From: an uncultured Prochlorococcus sp.
Lineage (GTDB): Bacteria > Cyanobacteriota > Cyanobacteriia > PCC-6307 > Cyanobiaceae
DNA length: 54,853 bases
Reading direction: 5' to 3'
Assembly (NCBI RefSeq): GCF_902522795.1
Contig: NZ_CABYWZ010000011.1
Location: 1-54,853, forward strand
The translations under genes were made by a program, and so were the position numbers. A model generated the notes under the pieces. It worked only from the letters and a program-made list of their open reading frames with translations. It made no database searches and was not told where the DNA came from. Positions 1 through 9,092 of the stretch are shown piece after piece. Position 1 is the first letter of the stretch; each line of letters opens with the position of its first letter.

Positions 1-1
1 A

Positions 2-943
2 GATAATTATGATGGAGAAGAAGAATCTACGCCCGAAATACCTGAAGAATTCATATTAGACCCTGAGGCATGTATGGTTGATCCTGATTTATTGCTTTTT
101 TCATCAGCAAAAGCAAAAGCCGGAAATAGTGGAAGTAGATCAGTGATATTCAGTGATAGTAGAGGAAGGTATGTAAAACCTATAATTCCAAGAGGTAAAG
201 TAAAGAGAATTGCAGTAGATGCGACTTTGCGAGCGGCAGCTCCTTATCAAAAATCACGAAGATTAAGGAACCCTAATAAATCAATAGTTATTGAAGAAAA
301 TGATTTTAGGGCAAAGCTTCTTCAAAAAAAAGCGGGGGCGTTAGTAATTTTTCTGGTTGATGCTAGTGGTTCTATGGCTTTAAATAGAATGCAAAGTGCT
401 AAAGGCGCTGTAATTAGACTTTTGACCGAGGCATATGAAAATAGAGATGAAGTAGCCCTTATTCCTTTTAGAGGTAATCAGGCAGAAGTGCTTTTGCCTC
501 CAACAAGATCAATAACTGCTGCAAAAAGAAGGTTGGAAACAATGCCTTGTGGTGGAGGATCCCCTTTGGCTCATGGACTGACACAATCAGCAAAAGTAGC
601 AAAAAATGCTCTTTCAACAGGAGATATAGGTCAAGTTATTGTTGTGGGGATCACTGATGGCCGAGGAAATGTACCATTAGGATTATCTCTAGGACAAAAT
701 GAGGTTGAGGGAAAAGATAACGAAAATGAAAATGTCAATTTAAAAAAGGAGGTTCTTGATATAGCCGCAAAATACCCCATGCTTGGGATAAAACTCTTAG
801 TAATTGATACAGAGAGAAAATTTATAGCAAGTGGATTTGGTAAAGAATTAGCAGAGGCTGCTCAAGGTAAATACGTCCAATTGCCAAAAGCTACAGATAA
901 GGCAATCGCAGCTATGGCTTTAAATGCTATCAATGAATTCTAA
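2..943 (+). CDS. chlD: Magnesium chelatase subunit D, C-terminal part (5' end outside window)
   Basis: ChlD forms the ATP-driven platform with ChlI that helps ChlH insert Mg2+ into protoporphyrin IX, the first committed step of chlorophyll synthesis. The reading frame is open from the left edge, so the gene is 5'-truncated and about 313 codons are visible. The first visible residues are acidic (many D/E), as in the linker before the integrin-I domain. A MIDAS motif VDASGSM starts at about 356, and a later TDGRG element lies near 655. These identify the C-terminal von Willebrand/integrin-I domain. The N-terminal AAA+ part is not in the window. The first internal ATG at 74 is not the gene start. 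Confidence 0.95.
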   Translation, partial: DNYDGEEESTPEIPEEFILDPEACMVDPDLLLFSSAKAKAGNSGSRSVIFSDSRGRYVKPIIPRGKVKRIAVDATLRAAAPYQKSRRLRNPNKSIVIEENDFRAKLLQKKAGALVIFLVDASGSMALNRMQSAKGAVIRLLTEAYENRDEVALIPFRGNQAEVLLPPTRSITAAKRRLETMPCGGGSPLAHGLTQSAKVAKNALSTGDIGQVIVVGITDGRGNVPLGLSLGQNEVEGKDNENENVNLKKEVLDIAAKYPMLGIKLLVIDTERKFIASGFGKELAEAAQGKYVQLPKATDKAIAAMALNAINEF

Positions 944-950
944 ATATTTC

Positions 951-1796
951 TCAGGGATAAATTTCGTTAAGGAATTTTGAAAGTCCAATCGTTAAATCTC
1001 TTAAAGATTTAGTTAATTCTTTATCTTGCGTTAAATTTTTAAAATCATCACTCATATCATCTATTTTGGTTGAGATAGACCTAGCAGCATTAATTGTCAA
1101 TTTGATGTCATTAAGAGTTTCTTTGTCATCGATAGTAGACAAAATGTTATTCAAATGATTAGCAGCAATTGTAATTTCTTTTATAAGAGGTTTAACTCTT
1201 TGTATTTCTTGTTTCGATAAAAAAATTAATTCATCAAGATTTTCTTGTGTGGTGTCAAATTGATCAATTGATTTAACAATGTTCTCAATTAAGTTTTCTT
1301 GATTTGTTTCCTTTAAAATTTGACTTATTCTATTAGTTATATTTGAGAGACTTGATAGTTGTTTACCCGTAATGGTATCTCCCTGACAAACAATTATTTT
1401 GGTATCGCATTTTTCGGATATAGGTTTTTCAATGTTTTTAGGAATTGTCTTGTCACTAGTTTCTAAAGCAACTTGGACATCTCCCCCAAGGAAAGAATTT
1501 GTAACTACCCTTGCAAATGCTGGCCTTGGAAGAATAATTTCAGGATTATTCAAAACTATTTTTGCTTTAATTGATTCATTAGTAAACAAGATATCTTCTA
1601 TCGATCCTACTAAAATTCCTCTATAAGTTACTGGAGATTTGTTTGATAAACCGCTTGCGTTATTGAATTCAGCAAAGAGGAACCAATTTTTTGAAGATAA
1701 TCTTACTCCTCTTAGCCAAAAAGAAAAAAATGTGAAAATTAAAACTCCTCCTAGTAAGGAATAACCGACTATTGAATCTCGTAAGCTTCTACGCAT
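951..1796 (-). CDS. MCE-domain substrate-binding protein of a lipid ABC transporter (TGD2/MlaD-like)
   Basis: This 281-residue protein has one N-terminal membrane helix (about residues 10-30) followed by an MCE domain (about 33-115, with a GLSNKSPVTYRGILVG core). A helical, probably coiled-coil C-terminal part follows. MCE proteins anchored in the inner membrane bind lipid for MlaFEDB/TGD-type transporters, which traffic phospholipid or galactolipid precursors between membranes. It lies 5 bp downstream of an ABC ATPase gene on the same strand, which fits the TGD3-TGD2 pairing. The permease (TGD1/MlaE) is not in the window. The family is clear; the transported lipid is inferred. Confidence 0.85.
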   Translation of the reverse strand: MRRSLRDSIVGYSLLGGVLIFTFFSFWLRGVRLSSKNWFLFAEFNNASGLSNKSPVTYRGILVGSIEDILFTNESIKAKIVLNNPEIILPRPAFARVVTNSFLGGDVQVALETSDKTIPKNIEKPISEKCDTKIIVCQGDTITGKQLSSLSNITNRISQILKETNQENLIENIVKSIDQFDTTQENLDELIFLSKQEIQRVKPLIKEITIAANHLNNILSTIDDKETLNDIKLTINAARSISTKIDDMSDDFKNLTQDKELTKSLRDLTIGLSKFLNEIYP

Positions 1797-1801
1797 AATT
1801 T

Positions 1802-2587
1802 CTAAATGTCTTTGGGTTGCATTGGACCATCAAGTTTTCCATGCCTAAATTGGAATACATAGGGATCATTACTCTCTTTGAATTCGTCAATAGAACCTGC
1901 CCATCTAAATTTGCCTCCATAAAGCATTAAAACTTTATCTGAAGTCCTTTCTATAGTACTAAGAACATGGCTAACCACAATAGATGATCCGCGAGCTTTA
2001 TCATTTGTTTTATTAATTAGATCTTCAATTCTTGATGAGGCTATTGGATCAAGACCTGCAGTTGGTTCATCAAAAAGTAATAAAGGTTTAGACTTTGCAT
2101 TAAGAGTTTGATCAGTAATTAATGCTCTAGCGAAACTTACTCTTTTTTGCATGCCTCCGCTTAATTCATTTGGAAGTTTGTTTTCAACATTAAATAATCC
2201 TACCTCAGCTAAGCATTCAATAACTATTTCATGAATTAACTTTTTAGATAGGTTTTTATTTCTCTTAAGGAGAAAACCAACATTTTCTTCAATAGTTAAA
2301 GATCCCAATAAAGCTGGGTTCTGAAAAACTAGTCTTACATCAGGGGGATTATTTTGATCTAATCTCAAATATGTTTGCTTCTCACCAAATATTCTTAATT
2401 CTCCTTTGGTAGGTAAAATCAGTCCTGCTAATATTTTTAATATAGTTGATTTCCCAGAACCTGAGGGGCCAACAATAGCTAATTTCTCTCCATCATTAAG
2501 TTCAAAATTTATTTGATTAAGTACATTAACTTCTCCCCAACTTATTGAGAGGTTTTTTGTTTCAACTGTATGCTTTGATTTTTTCAA
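1802..2587 (-). CDS. ABC transporter ATPase (TGD3/MlaF-like)
   Basis: This 261-residue ATPase has a Walker A GPSGSGKST (residues 40-48), a Q-loop LVFQNP near 87-92, a signature LSGGMQKR (142-149) and a Walker B LLLFDEP (169-175), followed by a switch histidine in VVSH. The SGGMQKR signature form and the adjacent MCE gene place it in the MlaF/TGD3 group that powers lipid transport. It acts on the cytoplasmic face of the inner membrane. It is the first gene of a two-gene operon with the MCE protein. Its promoter must lie in the 127 bp shared with the divergent CofD-like gene. Confidence 0.9.
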   Translation of the reverse strand: MKKSKHTVETKNLSISWGEVNVLNQINFELNDGEKLAIVGPSGSGKSTILKILAGLILPTKGELRIFGEKQTYLRLDQNNPPDVRLVFQNPALLGSLTIEENVGFLLKRNKNLSKKLIHEIVIECLAEVGLFNVENKLPNELSGGMQKRVSFARALITDQTLNAKSKPLLLFDEPTAGLDPIASSRIEDLINKTNDKARGSSIVVSHVLSTIERTSDKVLMLYGGKFRWAGSIDEFKESNDPYVFQFRHGKLDGPMQPKDI

Positions 2588-2714
2588 AACTTATAAAAAA
2601 ATCTATTATTTCATTTTGCCTATTTTTATAAATAAAAAAAGGATGTATGAACTTGATTTATAATGATTCTATATAATTTTTAAATTTGAGAAAAATAATT
2701 TAAGAGGTTTTTTA

Positions 2715-4100
2715 ATGGATAAGCGTAAAAAAAGGGTAAGAAGATCCTATAAAAAATTAAAAAAATCTAATTTTGTCTTTTTGAACAAGATTTTAAGAAT
2801 TTTGAGTTGGCTTTTGCCAGGGTTGGTAATAAAAAGGTGGATGTTTACATCTGCGATGGGATTTTTGACTATATTATTAGGCTTGGCAATTTGGACAAAT
2901 TTAAGACCGCTCTATTGGCTTATTGAAATCTTTTTTTGGTTAATGACAGGTTTAACTAGTATTTTGCCTGTTTCATTAATTGGACCATTGATTTTTGTTG
3001 TTGGATTATTATTAATCGGTATTGGACAAAATAGAAGTATTAACTCTATTCAAAAAGCCCTTGTTCCAGAAAAAAATACTTTTTTAGTTGATGCATTAAG
3101 AGTTAAAAGTAAATTAAACAGAGGCCCAAATATTGTTGCAATTGGGGGAGGTACAGGCTTGTCTACCTTACTAAAAGGCTTAAAAAATTACAGTAGTAAT
3201 ATTACGGCAATCGTAACTGTATCTGACGATGGTGGAAGTAGTGGAATTCTCAGAAAACAATTAGGTGTGCAACCTCCAGGAGATATTAGAAATTGTTTGG
3301 CAGCTTTATCAAACGAAGAACCTATATTAACTAGATTATTTCAGTATAGATTCTCGGAAGGAAGTGGTCTGGAAGGTCATAGTTTTGGAAATCTATTCTT
3401 GTCAGCTTTAACAACAATTACAGGTAGTTTAGAAAAAGCAGTTCAAGCCTCTAGTAAGGTACTGGCGGTACAAGGTCAAGTTTTACCTGCAACAAATATT
3501 GATGTTATGTTATGGGCCGAATTAGAGGACGGTGAAAAAATTTTTGGTGAAAGCAAGATTAGCAAATCAAAAAAATTAATTTCAAGGATTGGTTACATAC
3601 CTGAAAATCCATCAGCTCTTCCGAGTGCTCTTGAATCTATAAAAGAAGCTGATTTAATTGTTCTTGGCCCAGGTAGTCTTTACACTTCTTTATTGCCTAA
3701 TCTTTTAGTACCAGAGATAGTAGATGCATTATTGCAAAGTAATGCTCCCAAAATTTACATAAGTAATTTGATGACTCAGCCAGGAGAAACAGATGGACTT
3801 GATGTATATCAACATATCAAAGCAATAGAAAAACAATTATCAAATTTTGGAATTAATACTCGAATATTTAATTCAATCTTATCTCAGATTCAATTTGAAA
3901 AGTCTCCATTAGTAGATTACTACGAAAGTAGAGGGGCAGAGCCTGTCCTTTGTAATAAAGAAAAATTATTATCTGAGGGTTATTATGTTTTGCAAGCACC
4001 ATTGTATTCAAAAAGAATAACTCCAACTCTTAGACATGATCCAAGGAGACTCTCAAGAGCAGTAATGTTTATATATCGTAAATTAAAAAAATTAAACTAA
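2715..4100 (+). CDS. CofD/YvcK-family protein with N-terminal membrane helices
   Basis: The 461-residue product starts with a strongly basic segment and two membrane stretches (about 42-62 and 66-105). A CofD/YvcK domain then begins with [12 protein letters not shown] (144-155), VSDDGGSSG and PPGDIRNCL. In Bacillus, YvcK binds UDP-sugars and affects carbon metabolism and cell shape. CofD itself makes coenzyme F420. The membrane-anchored cyanobacterial form is uncharacterised, so I assign only the family. An AAGAGG ribosome-binding site lies 8 bp upstream of the ATG. The stop codon overlaps that of the convergent ndhJ by 4 bp. Confidence 0.85.
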   Translation: MDKRKKRVRRSYKKLKKSNFVFLNKILRILSWLLPGLVIKRWMFTSAMGFLTILLGLAIWTNLRPLYWLIEIFFWLMTGLTSILPVSLIGPLIFVVGLLLIGIGQNRSINSIQKALVPEKNTFLVDALRVKSKLNRGPNIVAIGGGTGLSTLLKGLKNYSSNITAIVTVSDDGGSSGILRKQLGVQPPGDIRNCLAALSNEEPILTRLFQYRFSEGSGLEGHSFGNLFLSALTTITGSLEKAVQASSKVLAVQGQVLPATNIDVMLWAELEDGEKIFGESKISKSKKLISRIGYIPENPSALPSALESIKEADLIVLGPGSLYTSLLPNLLVPEIVDALLQSNAPKIYISNLMTQPGETDGLDVYQHIKAIEKQLSNFGINTRIFNSILSQIQFEKSPLVDYYESRGAEPVLCNKEKLLSEGYYVLQAPLYSKRITPTLRHDPRRLSRAVMFIYRKLKKLN

Positions 4101-4627
4101 TAAGCATCTTGAAGTTCATAGAAATCTGGCTGAATATAATCTTTTCTTAATGGCCATCCTCTCCAGTCTTCGGGCATTAAAAGTCTTTTAGGATTTGGAT
4201 GATCAATAAAATTTATACCATACATGTCATATGTTTCTCTTTCTTGCCAATCGCTTCCTTTGAAAATTTTATACAAACTAGGGATTGATAAATCAGAATC
4301 TCTTTTGAGAAAAACTTTTAATCTGACTTCTTTAATTTTTTCGATTCTTTGTAAATCATCAACAGTTATAAAATGGTAGAAACTAACAAGATTTTTGCCT
4401 GGTCCTTCATCATATCCTCCTTGACATTGGAGATAGTTAAAACCGTAATTTCTTAAGGCAGATACTGCTTCATATAATTTATTGGGTTCAACAGAAATGT
4501 TTTCAATTCCTATGTGATCATCAGGTAAAGATTGATTTGCAATTCCATCTTTAGACAGAGATTTGCTTACAAAACCTTCTTTTTCTATTGATGTGTCTGA
4601 GGATTTAGCTAAACCGTCTTTTTCCAT
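4097..4627 (-). CDS. ndhJ: NAD(P)H-quinone oxidoreductase subunit J
   Basis: NdhJ is a peripheral-arm subunit of the thylakoid NDH-1 complex, which takes electrons from ferredoxin into plastoquinone for cyclic and respiratory flow. The 176-residue protein carries the 30-kDa-subunit signature [12 protein letters not shown], then [16 protein letters not shown] near the C-terminus. The first 40 residues are a low-complexity S/D/K-rich extension that is probably lineage-specific. The start codon overlaps the ndhK stop by 1 nt (TAATG), so translation is likely coupled. It is the last gene of ndhC-ndhK-ndhJ. Confidence 0.95.
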   Translation of the reverse strand: MEKDGLAKSSDTSIEKEGFVSKSLSKDGIANQSLPDDHIGIENISVEPNKLYEAVSALRNYGFNYLQCQGGYDEGPGKNLVSFYHFITVDDLQRIEKIKEVRLKVFLKRDSDLSIPSLYKIFKGSDWQERETYDMYGINFIDHPNPKRLLMPEDWRGWPLRKDYIQPDFYELQDAY

Positions 4628-5361
4628 TAATTTTCTACAGTATCAATAATTTCAGTTTTTTCGTTCTTCTCAGGGAGTTCAGTTATTTTTTCTCTTTTTG
4701 AGGAGGGAATGGCGTTAGCTGAAGTTTTGTTTAGATATTCACCTTTATTTTCTGAGAAAACAAGATTCATTTCGTGATCAGTTGTTATGTATCTGTGGGT
4801 TTGCTCTGTCTTTGTGCGTTCTAAGATTGATTCGTTACCAACTTTTTTTCTTAATTTGATTACGGCATCAAAAATTGCTTCTGGTCTTGGTGGGCATCCA
4901 GGAAGGTATAAATCAACTGGAATCAATTTATCAACGCCTCTTACAGCAGTTGTAGAATCTGCGCTGAACATTCCTCCTGTGATTGTGCAAGCACCCATAG
5001 CAATTACATATTTTGGTTCAGGCATTTGTTCATAAAGTCTAACTAGGGCTGGAGCCATCTTCATCGTTACTGTTCCTGCAACTATTAACAAATCTGCTTG
5101 TCTTGGAGAGCTTCTAGGTACTAAGCCAAATCTATCAAAATCAAATCTAGATCCGATTAAGGCAGCAAATTCTATAAAACAACAAGCTGTTCCATACAAA
5201 AGAGGCCAAAGACTGCTTAATCTAGCCCAATTATGAAGATCGTCTAAACTTGTCAATATAATGTTTTCGCTTAAATCTGTAGTAACTTGGGGTGCACCAA
5301 GAGGATTGCAAGTTCCTTCTCGGATTTCTCTTATTGCTTTTGGGGATAATTGTGGATTCAA
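4627..5361 (-). CDS. ndhK: NAD(P)H-quinone oxidoreductase subunit K
   Basis: NdhK holds the terminal [4Fe-4S] cluster (N2) that passes electrons to plastoquinone in NDH-1. All four ligand cysteines are present: the tandem C60-C61 in [10 protein letters not shown]125 in MGACTITGG and C156 in LPGCPPRP. The protein is 244 residues. Its C-terminal 50 residues are charged and poorly conserved, typical of cyanobacterial NdhK. It starts 4 bp after the ndhC stop and overlaps ndhJ by 1 nt. Confidence 0.96.
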   Translation of the reverse strand: MNPQLSPKAIREIREGTCNPLGAPQVTTDLSENIILTSLDDLHNWARLSSLWPLLYGTACCFIEFAALIGSRFDFDRFGLVPRSSPRQADLLIVAGTVTMKMAPALVRLYEQMPEPKYVIAMGACTITGGMFSADSTTAVRGVDKLIPVDLYLPGCPPRPEAIFDAVIKLRKKVGNESILERTKTEQTHRYITTDHEMNLVFSENKGEYLNKTSANAIPSSKREKITELPEKNEKTEIIDTVEN

Positions 5362-5365
5362 TTTT

Positions 5366-5728
5366 TTAACTCCATTCTAAAGCACCTTTTCTCCATGCGT
5401 ATGCCAGAGCGATAACAAGTATTGCAATGAAAATTAAAGCCTCAATAAAAGCTAATAAGCCTAATCTATTAAAGGCAACCGCCCAAGGATAAAGGAAAAC
5501 AGTCTCAACATCAAATATAACGAAAACCAAGGCAAACATGTAATAACGAATATTAAATTGAATCCATGCTCCTCCTATAGGCTCCATTCCAGATTCATAT
5601 GTAAGTTTTCTTTCCCCTGTTCTGCCTTTTGGTGCAACGATGAGATTAGTAACTAGAGCTAATATTGGAACAGCTGCGGCAATAAGAAGAAAACCTAAAA
5701 AATATTCATAGCCAGTTAATAAAAACAT
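5366..5728 (-). CDS. ndhC: NAD(P)H-quinone oxidoreductase subunit 3 (subunit C)
   Basis: This is a 120-residue membrane subunit of NDH-1 with three transmembrane helices (about 8-30, 62-82, 88-110). It has the conserved loop motif [10 protein letters not shown] after helix 1 and [13 protein letters not shown] in helix 2, including the acidic residues of the proton-pumping region. It is the first gene of the ndhCKJ operon. The promoter must lie in the 77 bp shared with the divergent rubredoxin gene. Confidence 0.96.
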   Translation of the reverse strand: MFLLTGYEYFLGFLLIAAAVPILALVTNLIVAPKGRTGERKLTYESGMEPIGGAWIQFNIRYYMFALVFVIFDVETVFLYPWAVAFNRLGLLAFIEALIFIAILVIALAYAWRKGALEWS

Positions 5729-5805
5729 CTTAAAAAATTAATTTTGAATAAAAGTCGCTTAATTAAGCAAAATCTTTTAAAGTTCTTAAAGAACAATAAT
5801 AAACC

Positions 5806-6234
5806 GTGAGTGAAAACATTCAACCTGCCTCTGAGGAAAACAAAATAGTTGAAGACTTTGAGAAAGAAAAACCTTCTGAAAATTACTCAGGAGTAAAAGG
5901 TGAACAACCTACCCTTAATTTAGAACAAAATAGATTCGAATGTAGAAGTTGTGGATACATTTATGATCCGTCTGAAGGAAATAAAAAATTAAACATACCT
6001 AAAAATACACCTTTTTCAGAGTTGGATGGGAATACTTTTGCTTGCCCTGTTTGTCGAGCCGGTAAAAATTTTTATAAGGATATTGGATCTAGAGCAAAAC
6101 CTAGTGGATTTGAAGAGAATTTAGTTTATGGATTTGGGTTTAATAGTTTACCTCCTGGACAAAAAAATATATTGATTTTTGGAGGGTTGGCATTTGCTGC
6201 TGCTATGTTCCTTTCTTTGTACTCTTTGCATTAA
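5806..6234 (+). CDS. rub: Membrane-anchored rubredoxin (RubA type)
   Basis: The 142-residue protein has a disordered acidic N-terminus, a rubredoxin domain with Fe ligands C46, C49, C80 and C83 (CRSCG and CPVCRAG), and one C-terminal membrane helix (about 121-140). Tail-anchored rubredoxins of this kind are needed for photosystem assembly in cyanobacteria, algae and plants. It begins with GTG; no in-frame ATG lies nearby. It leads the conserved rub-ycf48-psbEFLJ cluster, 25 bp before ycf48. The N-terminal extension of about 40 residues is longer than in soluble rubredoxins. Confidence 0.95.
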   Translation: MSENIQPASEENKIVEDFEKEKPSENYSGVKGEQPTLNLEQNRFECRSCGYIYDPSEGNKKLNIPKNTPFSELDGNTFACPVCRAGKNFYKDIGSRAKPSGFEENLVYGFGFNSLPPGQKNILIFGGLAFAAAMFLSLYSLH

Positions 6235-6259
6235 TATAAACAAATGAAAATGTAATTCC

Positions 6260-7273
6260 ATGAAAAAAGTTTTTACTAGTATTCCAAATCTTCTTTTATC
6301 TGTAGTTATTTGTTTTGTTTTAAGCAGTTGTTCATCTACAGGAGTCAAGATGAATGAAAGCAGTCCTTGGAAAACAATTCAGCTTGAAGATCAAGCTAAT
6401 GCTTTAGATGTTGATTTTATAGATGATAATCATGGGTTTTTAGTAGGTTCAAATAGATTGATTATGGAGTCTACTGATGGTGGTGAAACATGGGAAAAAA
6501 GATCATTAGATATCACTGCTGAAGAGAATTTTCGCCTTCTTGATATTGACTTCAATGGCTCTGAAGGTTGGTTAATAGGACAGCCCTCTCTAGTAATGCA
6601 TACTGTCGATGAAGGTCAAAATTGGACAAGGCTTTCTCTTGGTAAGTTACCTGGACAGCCTTTTTTAGTTACTACTATTGATGATGGAGTTGCTCAATTG
6701 GCTACAACCTCTGCAGCAATTTATGAAACCTCAAATAGCGGTGAGACATGGGAGGCAAAAGTATCAGACCCTTCGGAACAGGGAGGCATAAGAGATTTAA
6801 GAAGAACATCTAATGGTGACTATGTGAGCGTAAGTAGTCTTGGGAATTTCTTCTCTACTCTTGATAGTGATAGCAATACTTGGATTGCTCACCAAAGAGC
6901 AAGTAGTAAAAGAGTTCAAAGCATTGGTTTTAACCCGGAAGGAAGTTTATGGATGCTTTCTAGAGGTGCGGAGATTAGGTTTAATGAAGATAGTAATGAC
7001 CTAGAAAGTTGGACCAAACCTATTATTCCAATTCTGAATGGATATAATTACCTTGATATGGGATGGGACCCAAACAGTCACATATGGGCTGGTGGGGGTA
7101 ATGGAACTTTAATAGTAAGTGAAGATCAAGGTAAAACTTGGAATTCAGATCCTATCGCTACTGCATTGCCTACTAATTACATAAAGATAGTTTTTCTCGA
7201 TAAAGATAATTTAGATAACCAAAAAGGATTCATACTTGGTGAGCGTGGCTATGTTCTAAAGTGGAACGGTTAA
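6260..7273 (+). CDS. ycf48: Photosystem II assembly factor Ycf48/HCF136
   Basis: Ycf48 is a lumenal seven-bladed beta-propeller that binds precursor D1 and hands it to the D1-D2-cytochrome b559 intermediate. The 337-residue protein has a lipoprotein signal peptide with lipobox LSSC (C24), and repeated BNR-like blades such as [21 protein letters not shown] and [10 protein letters not shown]. Full length compares well with the cyanobacterial family (about 340). It lies between rubredoxin and psbE, both also needed for building PSII. Confidence 0.95.
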   Translation: MKKVFTSIPNLLLSVVICFVLSSCSSTGVKMNESSPWKTIQLEDQANALDVDFIDDNHGFLVGSNRLIMESTDGGETWEKRSLDITAEENFRLLDIDFNGSEGWLIGQPSLVMHTVDEGQNWTRLSLGKLPGQPFLVTTIDDGVAQLATTSAAIYETSNSGETWEAKVSDPSEQGGIRDLRRTSNGDYVSVSSLGNFFSTLDSDSNTWIAHQRASSKRVQSIGFNPEGSLWMLSRGAEIRFNEDSNDLESWTKPIIPILNGYNYLDMGWDPNSHIWAGGGNGTLIVSEDQGKTWNSDPIATALPTNYIKIVFLDKDNLDNQKGFILGERGYVLKWNG

Positions 7274-7354
7274 CTTAAAATTTTTGGATAAAAAATAAAA
7301 AAAAGCTTAATTTTGGATAAATTTAGCAACTGTCTGTAACCAAGCTGTTAATTT

Positions 7355-7389
7355 GTTCGCGAACTTATGATTTTACACTGTAAGATCAT
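7355..7389 (+). promoter_or_regulatory. Inverted repeats in the psbEFLJ promoter region
   Basis: A perfect 10-bp palindrome GTTCGCGAAC (7355-7364) is followed by a 23-bp near-palindrome: arm ATGATTTTACA (7367-7377), one centre base, arm TGTAAGATCAT (7379-7389), with 10 of 11 positions complementary. The second ends 19 bp before the psbE ATG. TAAGAT at 7381-7386 resembles a -10 box, so the palindrome would cover it. I infer an operator or mRNA hairpin; no regulator is recognised. Confidence 0.5.
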
Positions 7390-7408
7390 ATGGTAAACAT
7401 ATGTGATT

Positions 7409-7657
7409 ATGGCCGCAGGTTCAACGGGTGAACGCCCATTTTTCGAAATAATCACCAGTATTAGATACTGGATTATTCATGCAGTAACATTACCAGCTAT
7501 TTTTATAGCAGGATTTTTGTTCGTATACACTGGTTTAGCTTACGACGCATTCGGCACTCCTCGTCCGGATAGTTATTTTCAGGCCTCTGAAGCAAAAGCT
7601 CCTGTTGTAACACAAAGATTTGAAGCTAAGTCCCAACTAGATTTAAGAACAAAATAA
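7409..7657 (+). CDS. psbE: Cytochrome b559 subunit alpha (PsbE)
   Basis: PsbE pairs with PsbF to bind the b559 haem in photosystem II. The 82-residue protein has the haem-ligand histidine H24 in [10 protein letters not shown], one membrane helix (about 20-40) and the lumenal motif [14 protein letters not shown] chose ATG 7409 ([10 protein letters not shown]) because it matches the usual family N-terminus. A GTG at 7403 would add only two residues. It is the first gene of psbEFLJ, with 2 bp before psbF. Confidence 0.97.
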   Translation: MAAGSTGERPFFEIITSIRYWIIHAVTLPAIFIAGFLFVYTGLAYDAFGTPRPDSYFQASEAKAPVVTQRFEAKSQLDLRTK

Positions 7658-7659
7658 CT

Positions 7660-7806
7660 ATGTCTAATTCTCAAGCTCCAATGCAGGCTGTTGAAGTCCG
7701 CGTTTATCCTATATTTACTGTTAGATGGTTAGCAGTTCACGCTTTAGCTATCCCTTCAGTATTCTTTTTAGGTTCAATTGCTGCTATGCAATTTGTAGCC
7801 AGATAA
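7660..7806 (+). CDS. psbF: Cytochrome b559 subunit beta (PsbF)
   Basis: This 48-codon gene encodes the smaller b559 subunit, which supplies the second axial haem histidine (H27 in [11 protein letters not shown]). One helix (about 22-43) and the C-terminal FVAR end are typical. Its start lies 2 bp after the psbE stop and it is followed 11 bp later by psbL, so the four genes form one transcript. Confidence 0.97.
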
Positions 7807-7817
7807 ATTTAAACATC

Positions 7818-7937
7818 ATGCAAGTAAACGAAAATCCTAACAAAGTTCCAGTTGAACTTAATCGTACAAGCCTTTATTTAGGCTTATTATCAGTATTTGT
7901 TTTGGGAATTTTATTTTCCAGTTACTTTTTCAACTAA
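7818..7937 (+). CDS. psbL: Photosystem II protein PsbL
   Basis: This 39-residue single-helix subunit of PSII sits at the monomer-monomer interface and supports quinone binding. The conserved motif [14 protein letters not shown] and the FSSYFFN C-terminus identify it. The ATG at 7818 gives [11 protein letters not shown]. It is the third gene of psbEFLJ. An in-frame ORF that begins at 7725, inside psbF, is not the real start. Confidence 0.97.
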
Positions 7938-7946
7938 ATTAAAATT

Positions 7947-8144
7947 ATGAGTAAATTAAAAGGACCTGATGGAAGAATCCCAGATAGACTTCCCGATGGT
8001 AGACCAGCAGTAGCATGGGAAAGAAGATGGACTGAGGGAACTCTACCTCTTTGGCTTGTTGCTACAGCAGGTGGAATCGCAGTAATCTTTGTTTTAGGAA
8101 TTTTTGTCTATGGATCTTACCAAGGTGTGGGAGCTGGAGGCTAA
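7947..8144 (+). CDS. psbJ: Photosystem II protein PsbJ
   Basis: This 65-residue PSII subunit has one membrane helix (about 36-58) and the diagnostic RIPLW-type element, here [13 protein letters not shown], followed by [12 protein letters not shown]. The 26-residue soluble N-terminus ([17 protein letters not shown]) is longer than in plant PsbJ (40 residues) but usual for marine picocyanobacteria. It is the last gene of psbEFLJ and ends 44 bp from the convergent mtnP. Confidence 0.96.
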   Translation: MSKLKGPDGRIPDRLPDGRPAVAWERRWTEGTLPLWLVATAGGIAVIFVLGIFVYGSYQGVGAGG

Positions 8145-8188
8145 CATTATCCTTTACCTAGAGCTGTAAATCACCAAAATCCAATAAT

Positions 8189-9082
8189 CTAATAAGAATC
8201 AGTAAATATCCCTAGTTTTTCTTTTGTAGAGCTTGGGATATTTTCTTTTTGGGTTATCAATCCATCTTTTAATGAAAAATGAGACTTACTTTTTGGTCTT
8301 TCTTTTTCAATTAATTTAGCTACTTCGAAGATTATTTTATTAGCCACTTCAGTATTAGACCTTAGATTATCCAAAACCATTTCTACAGAAACTTCTTGAT
8401 GAGTTTGATGCCAGCAATCATAATCAGTAACCATAGATAATGATGAGTAAGCTATTTCAGCCTCTTTAGCTAATCTTGCTTCTGTGTGGTTTGTCATTCC
8501 TATTATTGAACATCCCCAACTTCTATATAATTTAGATTCTGCTCTTGTTGAAAAAGCGGGACCTTCCATTGCTAGATAAGTCCCCCCTCTATGCAATTGT
8601 CTGCCGCCAGGGATATTTTTTTCTCCGATTTCACTTAATATTCGGCATAAATTTGTACAGAAGGGATCTCCCATAGTTACATGTGCTACAGCTCCCTCAT
8701 TAAAGAATGTTGCTGGTCTATTTTTTGTCCTGTCTATAAATTGATCTGGCACGACAATATCAAGTGGCCTTATCTGTTCTTGTAATGAACCAACTGCTGA
8801 TGGAGCAATAATCCATCTTACTCCTATTGATCTTAAAGCCCAAATATTTGCTTTATAAGGAATTTCAGAAGGATTTAATCTATGTGTTCTGCCATGTCTA
8901 GGAATGAATGCTATCTCAAGATTTCCAAGATTGTATACTCTTATTGAATCAGACGGTTTACCATAGGGAGTATTGATTTCTATTTCTCTTAAGAACTCTA
9001 TTTGATCCATTGAATAAAACCCACTCCCACCAATTACTCCTAATCTTGATTTTTCAATTGGTAATAAATGTTCTTTATTCAT
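8189..9082 (-). CDS. mtnP: S-methyl-5'-thioadenosine phosphorylase
   Basis: MtnP cleaves methylthioadenosine with phosphate to adenine and 5-methylthioribose-1-phosphate, recycling the by-product of polyamine synthesis. The 297-residue protein has the purine phosphorylase start GVIGGSGFYSM, FIPRHGRTHRLNPSEIPYKAN, the substrate motif YLAMEGPAFSTRAES and GMTNHTEARLAKEAEI. The start lies only 10 bp from the start of the divergent NDH/SelD fusion, so the promoters must overlap the opposing coding regions. Confidence 0.95.
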   Translation of the reverse strand: MNKEHLLPIEKSRLGVIGGSGFYSMDQIEFLREIEINTPYGKPSDSIRVYNLGNLEIAFIPRHGRTHRLNPSEIPYKANIWALRSIGVRWIIAPSAVGSLQEQIRPLDIVVPDQFIDRTKNRPATFFNEGAVAHVTMGDPFCTNLCRILSEIGEKNIPGGRQLHRGGTYLAMEGPAFSTRAESKLYRSWGCSIIGMTNHTEARLAKEAEIAYSSLSMVTDYDCWHQTHQEVSVEMVLDNLRSNTEVANKIIFEVAKLIEKERPKSKSHFSLKDGLITQKENIPSSTKEKLGIFTDSY

Positions 9083-9092
9083 GGTGATGTAA

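Noticed and set aside
7725..7937. 70-residue ORF starting inside psbF
   Set aside because: Only the last 39 codons (psbL from 7818) match a known protein; the upstream part is the out-of-frame psbF sequence.
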